This document shows, piece by piece, positions 32,897-43,427 of a DNA stretch of 64,000 nucleotides. The stretch comes from Liopterus haemorrhoidalis (lineage: Eukaryota; Arthropoda; Insecta; Coleoptera; Dytiscidae): NCBI GenBank assembly GCA_963971575.1, contig OZ020611.1, positions 23,419,279-23,483,278 of the forward strand, written 5' to 3'. Within the stretch, counting starts at the first letter, position 1, and every line of letters begins with the position of its first letter. The translations under genes and the position numbers were made by a program. The notes under the pieces were generated by a model that was not told the origin of the DNA, did no database searches, and worked only from the letters and a program-made list of their open reading frames with translations.

Positions 32897-33140
32897 TATT
32901 TGAACATTTCTACACAAAGCTATATAAATATAAAAAATATTTGAAACCCACAAATATATTTAAAAAATTACAGAACATTGTTGTGTAATGCCTATTATTA
33001 AGTTATTTAACATTTTTACAATAATTTTTTCTACAATCAAAAATATCCTATTAGATAGATAAAAATTCTGTGCAAAATTTGATGTATAGATTGTTACTAA
33101 TTTTATTTCAGATTGTTAATTTTGTATAAGAAACTAATAA

Positions 33141-33740
33141 TCTCTGGGGGTTGTACGTAACGTTAACTGAGTTAGCTAGGGTAAAGTGCGCACGTATGAG
33201 ATCAGGGAAGATTGCACTACCTACTACCCTATCTCATGACGGTTGTGACCTGGAGATCGTCTCCGAAGTTACTCCCCGTGGCATATATGTAGAGTACGAG
33301 TAAAATGAAATGTGTGATATCTAGTATTCAGCTATTAAGTGGATCAATTTTAACATGAAGCGAGAAAATTTAAAATTCAATTAATCAGTAATATTTAATG
33401 GAACCATGAAAGCTTTTAGCAGATTTTTATTTTTTGCAGACACGTTTTCAAGTCGTTAATTCTAGGTGACTCATATATTTGGGTCAACTTTAAAATAACA
33501 ATTTTTGCAAAAATTGAAATTGAAATTACTAAAACTCCGAAAAACAGTTTGTGTCGAGCAATCCTGGAGAAGTTTCAAGGTTCAGGGATTTCAGAATTTG
33601 TTTATAAAAATAAAATTTTGCAATATGCATGTATATCAAGGTTGCCAGGCGTCTAGATGTCGGTGGGAATGTTCCGATTTACAAACAATTATATAATCCC
33701 GTAGAAGAACAAAATATCGTCTAACGAAAAATAGGTATTT
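33141..33740. other. Non-coding, nothing recognised
   Basis: I see no repeat or domain that I can name. The 63-codon plus frame at 33505 has no motif. Confidence 0.35.
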
Positions 33741-33889
33741 TTATGGTTTTGTTGGTATGACCATCAAAAAACCTTTATAACGTCGTTCATATGTCTGTCT
33801 GTACGGTAGAAATTGTAGCTAGACGGCTTAACATAGAATGTTGAAATTTTGTACGTTTATACAATTCTTTAACCCACATATCGAAAAAA

Positions 33890-34506
33890 CAGGTCACTGC
33901 AGTATACACCGATTTCTCTAAAGCATTCGATAAAGTACATCATCCTACATTATTATGTAAACTAGAGAAGTTTGGAATAAGTGGTGATCTGTTGCGGTGG
34001 ATTGAATCATACATTTTCAAACGTACTCAATTTGTTGTGGTAAATAATTTTAAGTCTCCTACAGTTCATGTCACATCAGGCGTGCCACAGGGTTCCCACT
34101 TGGGGCCACTGTTATTTTCCATTTTTATTAGTGACATCGGCACATGCTTCAAATATTCTAAACATCTAATGTATGCTGACGACTTAAAGTTATTTAAATG
34201 TATCACTAAGAACGTACATTGTGTAGAACTTCAGGATGACTTGAACAGACTTGTTGATTTCTGTACTATTAATAAACTAACACTAAATCCAACAAAGTGC
34301 AAGGTTATAACATTCACAAAAAACTTGAATGTTATAAAATACAATTACAATTTAAATAATTTGCCACTGCAACCAGTATCAGATATTAAGGACCTTGGAA
34401 TCATCTTGGACTCTAAATTAATTTTTGATCAACACATCGACCTTATTGTCAAAAAATCAATCCGAAACTTAGGATTTATTTTCATTTTTAATCTCTGGCC
34501 ACCTAA
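33890..34506 (+). pseudogene. Non-LTR reverse transcriptase, middle part
   Basis: Reverse transcriptase of a jockey-type LINE, which copies its RNA at the target site. Seen in order: VYTDFSKAFDKVHH (motif A, catalytic Asp), HVTSGVPQGSHLGPLLFSIF (motif B), YADDLKLF (motif C, catalytic Asp pair) and then LTLNPTKCKVITF and KDLGIILD. The frame is open for about 200 codons. It ends where the Penelope-like fragment's inverted repeat starts. Endonuclease and C-terminal parts are missing. Confidence 0.9.
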
Positions 34507-35326
34507 GTTTGACATCTAGTAGATGTAAACAAGTAAAACTCCTACGAGGAGAAAAGTATAAAGCGTAAAAAAGTCTTATCCCAAACATTTAATTTACAAA
34601 CTTTTATTTAACATAAATACGGATGAACCCAGTTCACATAATAGGAATCCTGGGATACATGGTTCCGGTACCTCTACAGTAGAACCTATTAAGTATAGGG
34701 CATTAACCTACATGGGACATATGTCTAATAGTATCAAAAAAGTGCTTAGTTTGGATAACCTCATAATAGCTGATAAACCTTTAAAGAAATTGTCAATTAT
34801 TAATACCAAATTAAAACAGAAGATTGACCACTTATCGGTTAAAAACACTATTTACCTGTTAAACTGTTCTTGTGAACAAGTATACGTGGGGAGTTCAATC
34901 CAAAAACTTAGAAATAGAATCACACAGCATAAATCGGATTGCCGTGTCAATCCTCAGAAATGTACCTTAGCTACTCATGTGGCTTCCACTAATCATGTTG
35001 TGGATTTCGATAATCCTAAGGTGTTGGATAGATTTCCCAACGATTCTAAAAGATTTTTTTATGAAATGTGTTACATTAACCACTTCCATAATGTATTAAA
35101 TGCCAGAACTGATACGGAAAGTTTACATGACATTTACTCTTTTTTGTTAACTTTTAAAAATGTCAGGTGAATTTTTGGTGCAGTTCTTCCATTGTACATC
35201 TAGTGGGTTATCTCCATCCTTGTTCTGCTACCTTCCTCTAAATTATTTTTCTAAATGTACTTTTTTACGCTTTATACTTTTCTCCTCGTAGGAGTTTTAC
35301 TTGTTTACATCTACTAGATGTCAAAC
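34507..35326 (+). mobile_element. Penelope-like fragment with perfect 68-bp inverted repeats
   Basis: The arms 34507-34574 and 35259-35326 are exact reverse complements over all 68 bases. The outer 24 bases of each arm are themselves nearly palindromic (GTTTGACATCTAG..). Between the arms lies one GIY-YIG frame. Penelope-like elements are known for partly inverted terminal copies; this one lacks the RT. Confidence 0.8.
34562..35170 (+). CDS. GIY-YIG endonuclease of a Penelope-like element
   Basis: The frame is open from 34562; the first Met in it is at 34712. It starts with the linker typical of Penelope-like elements (YRALTYMGHMSNSIKKVLSL). The GIY-YIG nuclease follows: NTIYLLNCSC..QVYVGSSIQK has the two short strand motifs, LRNRITQHKSD the conserved Arg and His, and THVASTNHVVDF a His-rich turn. 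A later Glu (FFYEMCYI) is the likely metal-binding residue. The length from YLLN fits one domain. In full elements it nicks DNA for target-primed insertion. Here the RT is absent, yet the frame has no stops in about 203 codons. Confidence 0.85.
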   Translation, partial: SVKKSYPKHLIYKLLFNINTDEPSSHNRNPGIHGSGTSTVEPIKYRALTYMGHMSNSIKKVLSLDNLIIADKPLKKLSIINTKLKQKIDHLSVKNTIYLLNCSCEQVYVGSSIQKLRNRITQHKSDCRVNPQKCTLATHVASTNHVVDFDNPKVLDRFPNDSKRFFYEMCYINHFHNVLNARTDTESLHDIYSFLLTFKNVR

Positions 35327-35657
35327 AATTCATATTTTCCCGGGGCTAGAAGTAGGAAGTTTTCTTCTTGTTACTGGCATTACCACAATGCCTTGCGTTT
35401 CGAGTCATGTGACTCAGTAACTAAAATGGCGTCATATCTGCCTTAACATCTTTAACCTGTTTTCTTCAATTTTCGATGTATTTAAGTGTTTCTTAACAAC
35501 TCTATTACTGTTTTGGACACCATGGGTCTAGTTTCACATACTAATGTAACATCTTGGCGACTTGCTTAACTATTTCGGTAAGAAATTGTACAGTTTGTGT
35601 TTGCTTTTATGACCGGTTCCTTTTGTTATAGAAATCCTTGATAAAGTTTATGAAGAA
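35327..35657. other. LINE or Penelope-like non-coding remainder
   Basis: Between the inverted repeat and the TIR element. I see no domain. AAAATGGCGTCATATC and surrounding sequence look like untranslated retroelement DNA. Confidence 0.3.
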
Positions 35658-35659
35658 TA

Positions 35660-36593
35660 AGGTCAAGGAGGGTAATAAGGCCCGGGCGGAAATAAGGCCC
35701 ACTTTTGAATTTGGCGCCTTAGCAGTGAAATTCAGAATTCACATGTTCACAGTATATTAGTATGTGCTATTGCTATATATTAACAGGTGGCAGTACTTTG
35801 TTTTTTTTTAATGTATAGAGATATACACATGTAAACAACAACAGCGCGGTGTTTGCTTCTCTACTGTAAGTGAATTTAACTGTAAGTATGTTTTTTACTT
35901 ATATGCCATTATTTAAATATCATGCATGTTTATTGCAATAACTTGCTAGTACATAATAGTACATTCTATATTATTTTATTTTTCATAACCTACAAATTAG
36001 TCAATAAAACTATGGTGTAAACATTTAACCGCCAAGCTGATAATAAGGCCCACAGTGTAAAATCGTTGGGCCGACATGCGTTGCTGCATAAATTGCCGTC
36101 TTTGGGTCCACGAAGACTGTGTTGGACTGACGAAGGAGGACAAAGATGAATTTATTTGTCCAAATTGCATGAATTAAATAATTGTTTGTCTTATTTTTAT
36201 TTGTCCATTATTTAATAATTTTTGTTGTCTAATTTTCAATTTATTTGCCCTAATTGCATGAATTAAATAATTGTTTTGCCATAATTTTTCAAAATAATTT
36301 AAAATAAAACAATCAGACCAATATTCCGGTGTTTTATACGCTTTTTTATACCCTAATTTATATTTGCTATATGGGCCTTAATTAACGACTTTTCTATAAA
36401 TAAGGCCCGATGCAGACATTTTTTGAATTGCATAACTTAGTGATTCGTTTATCAAATACATATGTAATAAATTATTATATTATAAAAATATGTTCAAATT
36501 ATTATTTAAAAATAAATTTATAACAAAATTGTTATTGTATAAATTTTAAAAAAATAAAAAGTGTTAGGTGGGCCTTATTACCCTCCTTGACCT
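35660..36593 (+). mobile_element. TA-flanked TIR element with a PHD-finger piece
   Basis: The ends AGGTCAAGGAGGGTAATA then AGGCCC and GGGCCT then TATTACCCTCCTTGACCT are exact inverses over 24 bp, with TA on both sides (35658-35659 and 36594-36595). AATAAGGCCC recurs inside several times. It keeps a short PHD-finger reading frame. Tc1/mariner superfamily elements of the pogo type in insects often end in such a finger, so it is probably a deletion derivative of one. Confidence 0.75.
36067..36177 (+). pseudogene. PHD-type zinc finger fragment
   Basis: The frame reads CINCRLWVHEDCVGLTKEDK, then DEFICPNCMN and a stop. CxxC, W-x-H-x-x-C and CxxC are the last five ligands and the aromatic residue of a PHD finger. 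The first Cys pair is not in frame upstream. It is probably the last coding piece of a lost transposase. Confidence 0.7.
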
Positions 36594-36862
36594 TATACGA
36601 AATATTGGATCAATTATGAAATAATTGCATTATCCTTCGCTTCTCTTCTTTTTCCCAAATAATTTCCTATGATAGTGCCTCAACAGAAGATCAAAAATTC
36701 TCCGTGCTGGGTATATATATATATATATATTTTTTTTTTTTCTTCTGTAAGACATTTAATGTAACACATTTATTTTTTGTACTGTGTATTATCTACTTTA
36801 GTTGTGTTGACCTGTAATTGGGAACGTCTATTAGGACGTTTCTGTTGGTTAACCCTCTTGAA

Positions 36863-36893
<31 letters not shown>

Positions 36894-37300
36894 ATACTGA
36901 GAGTTCAAAAAAGCACATCTCGAGATAAATATAAACAACTATGTATTTAGTAAAAACATAAATATATTTTTTTAAATTTTGAGTGGCATATCAAATGGAA
37001 CTTCTTAATGCGTGGATCAACAAGCAAATTATTATTTTTGAAAAATCAATTTCCTTTATGAAGTTTTCTTCAAAAATATGTCAACAAACTTTTGTCCCCT
37101 ACCCTATTTCTCAGAGGAATTGAACTAAAAATTTGAAAAAAATCTCCATAAAGATCATTGATGGGAACTAGAATAATTCAACAAGAATTTTTGATCAGAT
37201 TAGTTTTTCGAAATATGTCAGAAAAATTATTTTTTTAAAATTAATTGTGTGGCATCAAAAGAAAGCTCTTAAGATGTAGATTAAGGAACAAAAGGTAGTT

Positions 37301-37352
37301 TTTAGGGTTTTGTAGGTATGACCAAAAAACCTTTATACCGTCATTTTGTCGT

Positions 37353-37398
<46 letters not shown>

Positions 37399-38404
37399 CT
37401 CTGTCTGTTCGGTAAAAATGGTAGTCAAACGGCTAAACCTAGAGAGTTGAAATTTGGCATGCTTATACAACTCTTTGACCCGCACATAGGAAAAATACTA
37501 AAACATCTAAAAAACATATCCCCCTAAAAATATAAACATATATATGCTCATCGAAAAAAAAATATATATTTTTTTATAATTCTGTGTAGGGTATCAAATG
37601 AAAGCCCTTGGTACGTGGATTAACGATCAAAATTTTATTTTTGCAAAATAAATTATTTTGACGCGATTTTTTGCCAAAATTGTGCAAAAAAAATTTTGTC
37701 CCACACCTGTAGCCCAGATGATTTAAACTTAAAATCTGAAAAAAATCTAAGTAATGTACATTGGTGTGAAACGGAATAGTACAACAGGAATTTTTGATGA
37801 GATTATGTTTTCGGAAAATAACGCATTTTTTGTGTTTTTAACTACAATATGTAAAATATTTAATCCGCTATTTAAGCCAATAAAAGAGTGAACATCTATA
37901 TTCCAGTGGTACTGTTATCGCTTTGTATTGCAACTTACGAAGCGATAACGTTCGAACCTACTGTTCAAATCCCGTAAATTTTAATTTTTTGTTCTTTTTT
38001 TGCATTTTTATTTTGTTTAAATTATTTTGTCAAAATTCTAGTTATATTTTGGCAAATGTTGCATTTAATTTTTAAAAGCGTAAATTTAATAACCAGTGGG
38101 AAGTGCTGAAATTATAATTTAATTCTATGTTTCAATGTATACGAAATCAGAGGGGCGGAGTTTATGACTTAAACAACCAATGGAAGCCGTAGGCGCCATT
38201 TTCAAAATATTAATGAACCTTTCTGTATAAAAAAAATACTGCAAATATTTAGAAACCCAAATAATGGTATTAGGCATTCGAATTAAAATTAATAAAAAAA
38301 TATTTTAACATAAAATTTGGCATCCCAAATAATCATCATTCACTTACTAAATACCTGCGAAACCCTGAAATGTATGGAAATTGACACTTCACATAAATTT
38401 TTTT
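37301..38404 (+). mobile_element. Family C helentron-like element, copy C3
   Basis: It starts TTTAGGGTTTTGTAGGTATG with a GTCTGTC array (37351-37405). It ends AATACCTGCGAAACCCTG and a decayed hairpin. It is inserted in C''. The tRNA-like segment is at 37891-37975. Confidence 0.8.
37891..37975 (+). ncRNA. tRNA-like segment in C3 (Cys-GCA-like loop)
   Basis: TATATTCCAGTGGTA resembles a tRNA D-arm/A-box and GTTCAAATCCCG the T-arm/B-box. Between them TTGCAAC would put GCA in an anticodon loop. A perfect 10-bp stem GTTATCGCTT / AAGCGATAAC encloses this loop, longer than a normal anticodon arm. It is not a standard tRNA. Confidence 0.45.
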
Positions 38405-38905
38405 AATTCGTTTCTTTTAACAGGATTTTAGCCAAAAATGTGCTAAAAAAGTTTTTGTCCCTCCCCCTTTTACCCAAAGGGGTTAAACTAAAAATCTGAA
38501 AAAATTATAGGTAATGTACATTGATCAGAGCCGGAAACTTATGAGAGGAATTTTTGAACAGTTTTTGTGTTTCTGATAAAATTAATTATTTTTTAATTCA
38601 TGACTACATTATGGCTAGTAATGTTACGGATTTTTTGTATTTATGCTTAGATAGTGTATGTAGTTTATTATTTTTTAATAAAAATATGATAAAAAAATTT
38701 CACAGCTGAGGACCGAGTTCTAGGTATGTGTAGACTATACGCATATGAACACCACACTACACTCAACACTGTAGAGTGTAGTGTGTAGTGTTCTGTTATT
38801 TTATTATACTATTACACATTGTGATTCAACTTGACTGAATTACTTTAGATTTTTGTTTTCAAGGTATCAAAGAGGAATAAATCATTTATAGTAATGAAAT
38901 ACTTA

Positions 38906-39428
38906 TACGAGCCCCGTCTTAGTGAAGTTGGCTCAACTATCAAAAATAGATTTTTCAAAGAAAATATTTATATTGGGGGATCAATTTCTCTCTCACTCCC
39001 TCTCTGTCGCTCTCTTTCTCTCTTTCTCTTTCTCTTTCTTTCTCTTACTCTCATTTTCTTTGATTCTTATTTTTCGATCCATTGCCTAACAAATTGATTT
39101 TATGGCGTCATGTTTGCACAATAGTTTTTACTTTCGGACCTTACGCTTCTCGATCTTTGATCAAATGTGTAGTTTCTTGTAGTATGTGGTTGCCATATAG
39201 CTTCATTTGGTCGAGCCAAGATTTGGGATATCTGCTTCGATCGGCGTCTATCTACTATTCCTTGCATAATTTATCTTTCATTGCCACCTTCTCTTCTGGA
39301 TATATGGAAAATACCGAAAAATATTTTAGTGAAATACTTTTAGCAAAGTACCGTTATAATAAAAATAATTTTTCTTAAATTATATATACTTTATTTTAAC
39401 ATAAATTTATAATTTTCATGATTTAAAT
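38906..39428. other. Low-complexity and unassigned DNA
   Basis: A CT-rich run (TCTCTC, TTTCTC) fills 38980-39070. The rest is unassigned. Open frames here reflect simple sequence. Confidence 0.4.
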
Positions 39429-39568
39429 CAGTGTCTCCCAAAGGGTGTGCCGCGGCATATTAGTTTGCCGCAAAACAAACCAAAAGTGCAGCGAATTCTT
39501 AAAAAAAAAAAAAAAACTAGCGTCGGGATTATTTTAACATCATTGTCCGAATATACGTACAATACCAT

Positions 39569-40458
39569 CAGTGGCGCAGCCAAGGGGGGGCCGACGGGCC
39601 TGGGCCCCTCCCAGGACCAGCAGGTTACACGGCGCTGCTCGGGAAGTTGAAGATAAATTTGTTAATCACAACAGTAGTTAATTTTTAAATTACTTCATTG
39701 TAAACAATATTGTCAATTTTTATTTATTTAATTTTTTTCGTATAAATAAACATTTTTTTAAGATTGCCTACTCTTGATAAAGTGACATAATTATTGTTCA
39801 AGTGAAAATACATCACTTTCCAAATATGCTCCAACGAATTATATGAAGGGGAGCGTTGATCCTTTTTCCCCCTAACACATCGACTAAAATATTCACTCAG
39901 TCAAATGATAAAACTGTTTTAAACAACTAATTACTCGATTCAGATAAGATAATGTGGAAATCTGACTTCGGTATAACCTTCACACGAGTCTGTTTGTTCG
40001 ATACAAATTGTGGCCAAGCGGCTGATTTAGAGAACTGAACATAATTAAGAAAAATATTGAGACTTATAATATCCCAACTTAATATATCCCACGAAAAATA
40101 TGTATTTATCGAAGAAAAAATCAAGTGAAAGATTTTGATACATGGATTAACAATTACATTTTTTTATCAACAAATAATGGAATTATTATTTGATATAAAC
40201 ATCAATATCCAACAGCAGGGGTGTCGAACTGATTTGGGTCGCAGTCTATTTTGCATACAAATATGATAAACATTGACAGAACTTTTTTTATAAACAGAAA
40301 AGTGAAAGAGAGTATATTTTACATTTTTAAATATATTTTTCCCCAAAAATAAACGAGTTTGATTACTGCTTCAGGAGCCACAAAAAATAAGGTTGAGGGC
40401 CGTATGCGGCCGGCGTGCCCTCAAAATTTGACAAGACAAAATCCTGGCTGCGCCACTG
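39569..40458. mobile_element. Nested hAT-type element, duplication AATACCAT
   Basis: The ends CAGTGGCGCAGCCA and TGGCTGCGCCACTG are perfect inverses. AATACCAT borders both (39561-39568 and 40459-40466). It lies inside the 39429 element and itself contains a further hAT fragment. Confidence 0.9.
40216..40420. mobile_element. Innermost hAT fragment
   Basis: CAGGGGTGTCGAACTGATTT is a typical hAT start, followed at the far side by GAGGGCCGTATGCGGCC. The right terminal repeat is gone, so this is the third, decayed layer. Confidence 0.5.
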
Positions 40459-40663
40459 AATACCATTAATAAGAAATAAAGTATCTGCATTCAAAATGTC
40501 TTCTTCAGTAACTAAGTAGGTGTACCGCGAAACTTTTCTTCTTTGGAAAATGTGCCGCGAGAGTAAAAAGATTGAGAAACACTGATTTAAATAGTTAACT
40601 TCACTGAGGCTGGGTTTGTAAATCAAATATAACATTGGTAATAGATCTACCTTTCTGAAATTT

Positions 40664-41198
40664 AAACCAGTGGCGAAAGGAAACCTCCGCTAGACTTGCC
40701 CTCCCATAAAAAAAATATTTAAAAAAAAAATAAACTAAAAAAAAAAAAAAGTTAAAATATTTAGATAAATCTTCAAAAATACATCAAATTATGTTCTATA
40801 CAAATTTTTGTCCAAGGCTTGCTTTACTAGTTACGAATTAATTATCATGACCATGGAAACGTTACATATAAGTATGAAAAAATTGAGACTTGGAAAAATT
40901 TTAAATAATTTTACAAAAAATTTTCGAAATTTTTCGTTTTATCAAAAAACGTGTCAAATAAAAGTTATTACTTATTGCATTTATAGTAACTTTTGTTCAA
41001 TAAATTTTTTCGAAATATTTTTCTGTTGCTAAATATTCGCAAAAATATTAAAATCGACACGAGTAAACTCCCATTTCTAGTCAACCGATTTTCATAAAAA
41101 ACAATAGGGTTCTTCCTATTTAATAGGAGAATTTTTTAGTACCAGAACGAACTCTTTAAGTTAAACCGTTTTTGAGTTATCGTGTATACACACAGACA

Positions 41199-41285
<87 letters not shown>

Positions 41286-41413
41286 GGACGGCACTTCGAA
41301 AATAGGTTTTTTGGATTCCCTGGACCATGAAACGTGGTCATCCGTCAAAATCTCGACATCGAAAATTTTCGCGATTACAATACTTGCCCCTTATATATTA
41401 AGGTCGGGCAAGT
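40664..41413 (-). mobile_element. Family A helentron-like element, copy A3
   Basis: Minus-strand copy, ending on the plus-strand left with CCAGTGGCGAAAGGAAACC and starting at right with ACTTGCCCGACCTTAATATA (read on minus). It holds a long CA/GT array at 41202-41282. Its 5' end directly touches the 3' end of C4, in the same orientation. Confidence 0.8.
41202..41282. repeat. (CA)n microsatellite, about 40 units
   Basis: It is an uninterrupted CA tract inside A3. Other A copies have a much shorter or broken GT run at the same place, so the element seeded the microsatellite. Confidence 0.95.
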
Positions 41414-41414
41414 A

Positions 41415-42480
41415 AAAATTGATGTGAAGTGTGAATTTTCACACATTTCAGGGTTTTGCAGGTATTTAATAACTGAATGATGATTATTTGGGATGCCAAA
41501 ACAAATTTTATGTCAAAATATTTTTTTATGAATTTTAATTCGAATGCCTAATACCATTATTTAAGTTTCTAAATATGTGCAGTATTTTTTTTACATAGCA
41601 AGGTTCATTAAGATTTTGAAAATTGCGCCTATGGCCAATAGAGGTTGCTTAAATCATTAGCCCCGCCCTCTGATTTCGTATACATCAAACAGAATTAAAT
41701 TATAATTTCAACACTTCCCACTGGTTATTAAATTTACGCTTTTAAAAATTAAATGCAACATTTTACCAAAATATAACTAGAATTTTGACAAAATAATTTA
41801 AACAAAAGAAAACTGCAAAAAAAAACAGAAAAAATAAAATTGACAGGATTCGAACTCTAGTTTGCAAGTTACCTGTTTACAAATTAGAAAACCAATGACT
41901 AAACGCACATAGCTATGAGCGCTGACTTATCAACTTGGTTACATAGCGAATTAAATATTTAACATATTTTGCTTAAAAACACAAGAAATGCATTATTTTC
42001 CGAAAACATAATCTGATCAAAAATTCCTGTTGTACTATTCCGGTTCACACCAATATACATTACTTAGAATTTTTTCAGATTTTTAGTTTAAACCATCTGG
42101 GCTACAGGGTGTGGGACCAAAATTTTTTTGCACAATTTTGACAAAAATCGTGTCAAAATAATTTATTTTGCAAAAATAAAATTTTGATCGTTAATCCACG
42201 TACTAAGTGCTTTCATTTGATACCCTACTCAGAATTTTAAAAAAATATTTTTTTTTTCGTTGAGCACATATTTGTTTATATTTTTAGGGGGATATGTTTT
42301 TTAGATGTTTTAGTATTTTTTCTATGTGCGGGTCAAAAAGTTGTACAAGCATGCCCAATTTCAACTCTCTAGGTTTAGCCGTTTGGCTACAATTTTTACC
42401 GAACAGACAGACAGACAGACAGACAGACGACAAAATAACGGTATAAGGGTTTTTTGGTCATACCTACAAAACCCTAAAAA
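41415..42480 (-). mobile_element. Family C helentron-like element, copy C4
   Basis: Read on minus it starts TTAGGGTTTTGTAGGTATGA with GTCTGTC units, and ends ATACCTGCAAAACCCTG, hairpin GTGTGAAAATTCACAC and CATCAATTTTT. It is inserted in C'' sequence that resumes at 42481. The tRNA-like segment is at 41841-41925. Confidence 0.8.
41841..41925 (-). ncRNA. tRNA-like segment in C4 (Thr-TGT-like loop)
   Basis: On minus: CATAGCTATGTGCGTTTAG as a D-arm-like block, TTTGTAA as an anticodon-loop-like heptamer (TGT), and GAGTTCGAATCCTG as B-box. It shares AACTTGCAAACTAG with C2 only around the T-arm. Stem pairing is weak. Confidence 0.45.
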
Positions 42481-42800
42481 GAAGCCATTTACCAATATAT
42501 TTCTTATTAATCTAATAAAGACTTGGATTCGAAGAAAATACAGAAAAAAACCCTGGGATTTTCAACAAATTATTTATATTTAATTATATATTTATTTAAT
42601 ATATATGTATAAAAAAATAAATGGAAGCTCTTAGTACTCAAATAGCGAATAAAAGTGGTTATCAATAAACTATTACTTTTGATGTGATTATAGAACAAAT
42701 ATTCCTAGACGTCCAGTATTATGTTGGCTTCTTACACTTATTAAATACTTGCAAAACCCTGAAATGTGTGAAAATTCACACTTCACATCAATTTTTTAGT
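42481..42800 (+). mobile_element. C'' element, 3' end
   Basis: GAAGCCATTTACCAATATAT and the terminal hairpin GTGTGAAAATTCACAC, then CACATCAATTTTTTAG, match C''. Its upstream part was displaced by C4 and A3. Confidence 0.6.
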
Positions 42801-43419
42801 CACACTTATGTAGTATACACTCATATACACTACCAGAGTTTGGTACTTTCCTCCCAACTGACATTGTATATTGTGTACATCGTAGAAATCGTATCAATAT
42901 AAACACAAATCCTTGTTGAGTATGCATTGTTGAAAATGATTCGGGATTGATTCTGGTTAGTTCACAGTGTCGAACGGAAATGAGCGAATCTATCGTTGTT
43001 GCGTTGGGTTAGGTTATGTTAGGTTAGCAACTAGGCACATTGTCACCATTCACCGAATGCAACAGACTCAACACAGGAAATTAAAACAGGTATTATTGTG
43101 CAGGGGTTGCTAGCTAACAGGAACTTGACCGCTGACTTACGGTCATTTGCGAATTATAATGTCCGCTATGTGAACGTTAATGCAAATTTAACATCGCGTG
43201 GTTAAATTACCTATTATTACCATTGTGCTAATGTTCCAAATTTATCGATGTTAAGTGCTTGTTTCTAAACAATGAGAGATTTCAAATTACGCATTCATTA
43301 TTTCATTTGTACACAAAGTATTTCACTAGTTGTTCTACAATATTTATCACATGCTAAACTGGAAGTCAATAACATTCTGATGATATTTCTTCGGGCATTT
43401 TATTGGTGACTGAGGTGTA
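42801..43419. other. Non-coding, nothing recognised
   Basis: A short TTAGGTTATGTTAGGTTAG run occurs at about 43010-43028. Otherwise no element or frame that I can name. Confidence 0.4.
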
Positions 43420-43427
43420 ATATATAG

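Larger units (their letters stand above)
31020..33140. repeat. Foldback element with arms at 31020 and 33000-33140
   Basis: AATAAAATTAGTAACAATCT on the left and AGATTGTTACTAATTTTATT on the right are inverted. Pairing continues through CATCAAAATTTT / CAAAATTTGATG and CTAATAGAATATT / ATATCCTATTAG, apart from the inserted D copy 6. The centre holds a GC-rich TIR element and D copy 7. Confidence 0.65.
33890..36893 (+). mobile_element. 5'-truncated LINE with AAAT tail, hosting two elements
   Basis: Its left end cuts into the RT and its right end is a tail of about eight AAAT units (36861-36893). Between them lie a Penelope-like fragment (34507-35326) and a TIR element (35660-36593). The RT and tail are jockey/R1-like. 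Confidence 0.65.
33741..38905 (+). mobile_element. C'' element split by a LINE and by C3
   Basis: C'' sequence starts TATGGTTTTGTTGGTATGACC, breaks at 33889, resumes at 36894 (CTGAGAGTTCAAAAAAGCAC), breaks again at C3 (37301-38404), and resumes to about 38905 (GGTATCAAAGAGGAATAAAT). The uninterrupted order can be read from the copy at 22797-24580. The layering dates C'' as older than both insertions. Confidence 0.65.
39429..40584. mobile_element. Outer hAT-type element, duplication ATTTAAAT
   Basis: Ends CAGTGTCTCCCAAAGGGTGT and GATTGAGAAACACTG, with GTGCCGCGGC-type motifs inside both ends. ATTTAAAT occurs on both sides (39421-39428 and 40585-40592). A second hAT element is nested in it. Confidence 0.85.

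Noticed and set aside
39082..39378. 98-codon hydrophobic plus frame as a membrane protein
   Set aside because: I recognise no family, there is no supporting splice or promoter context, and the neighbourhood is repeats.
43005..43035. TTAGGTTATGTTAGGTTAG as insect telomeric repeat
   Set aside because: Only about three imperfect units, isolated, and this motif is common in insect intergenic DNA.
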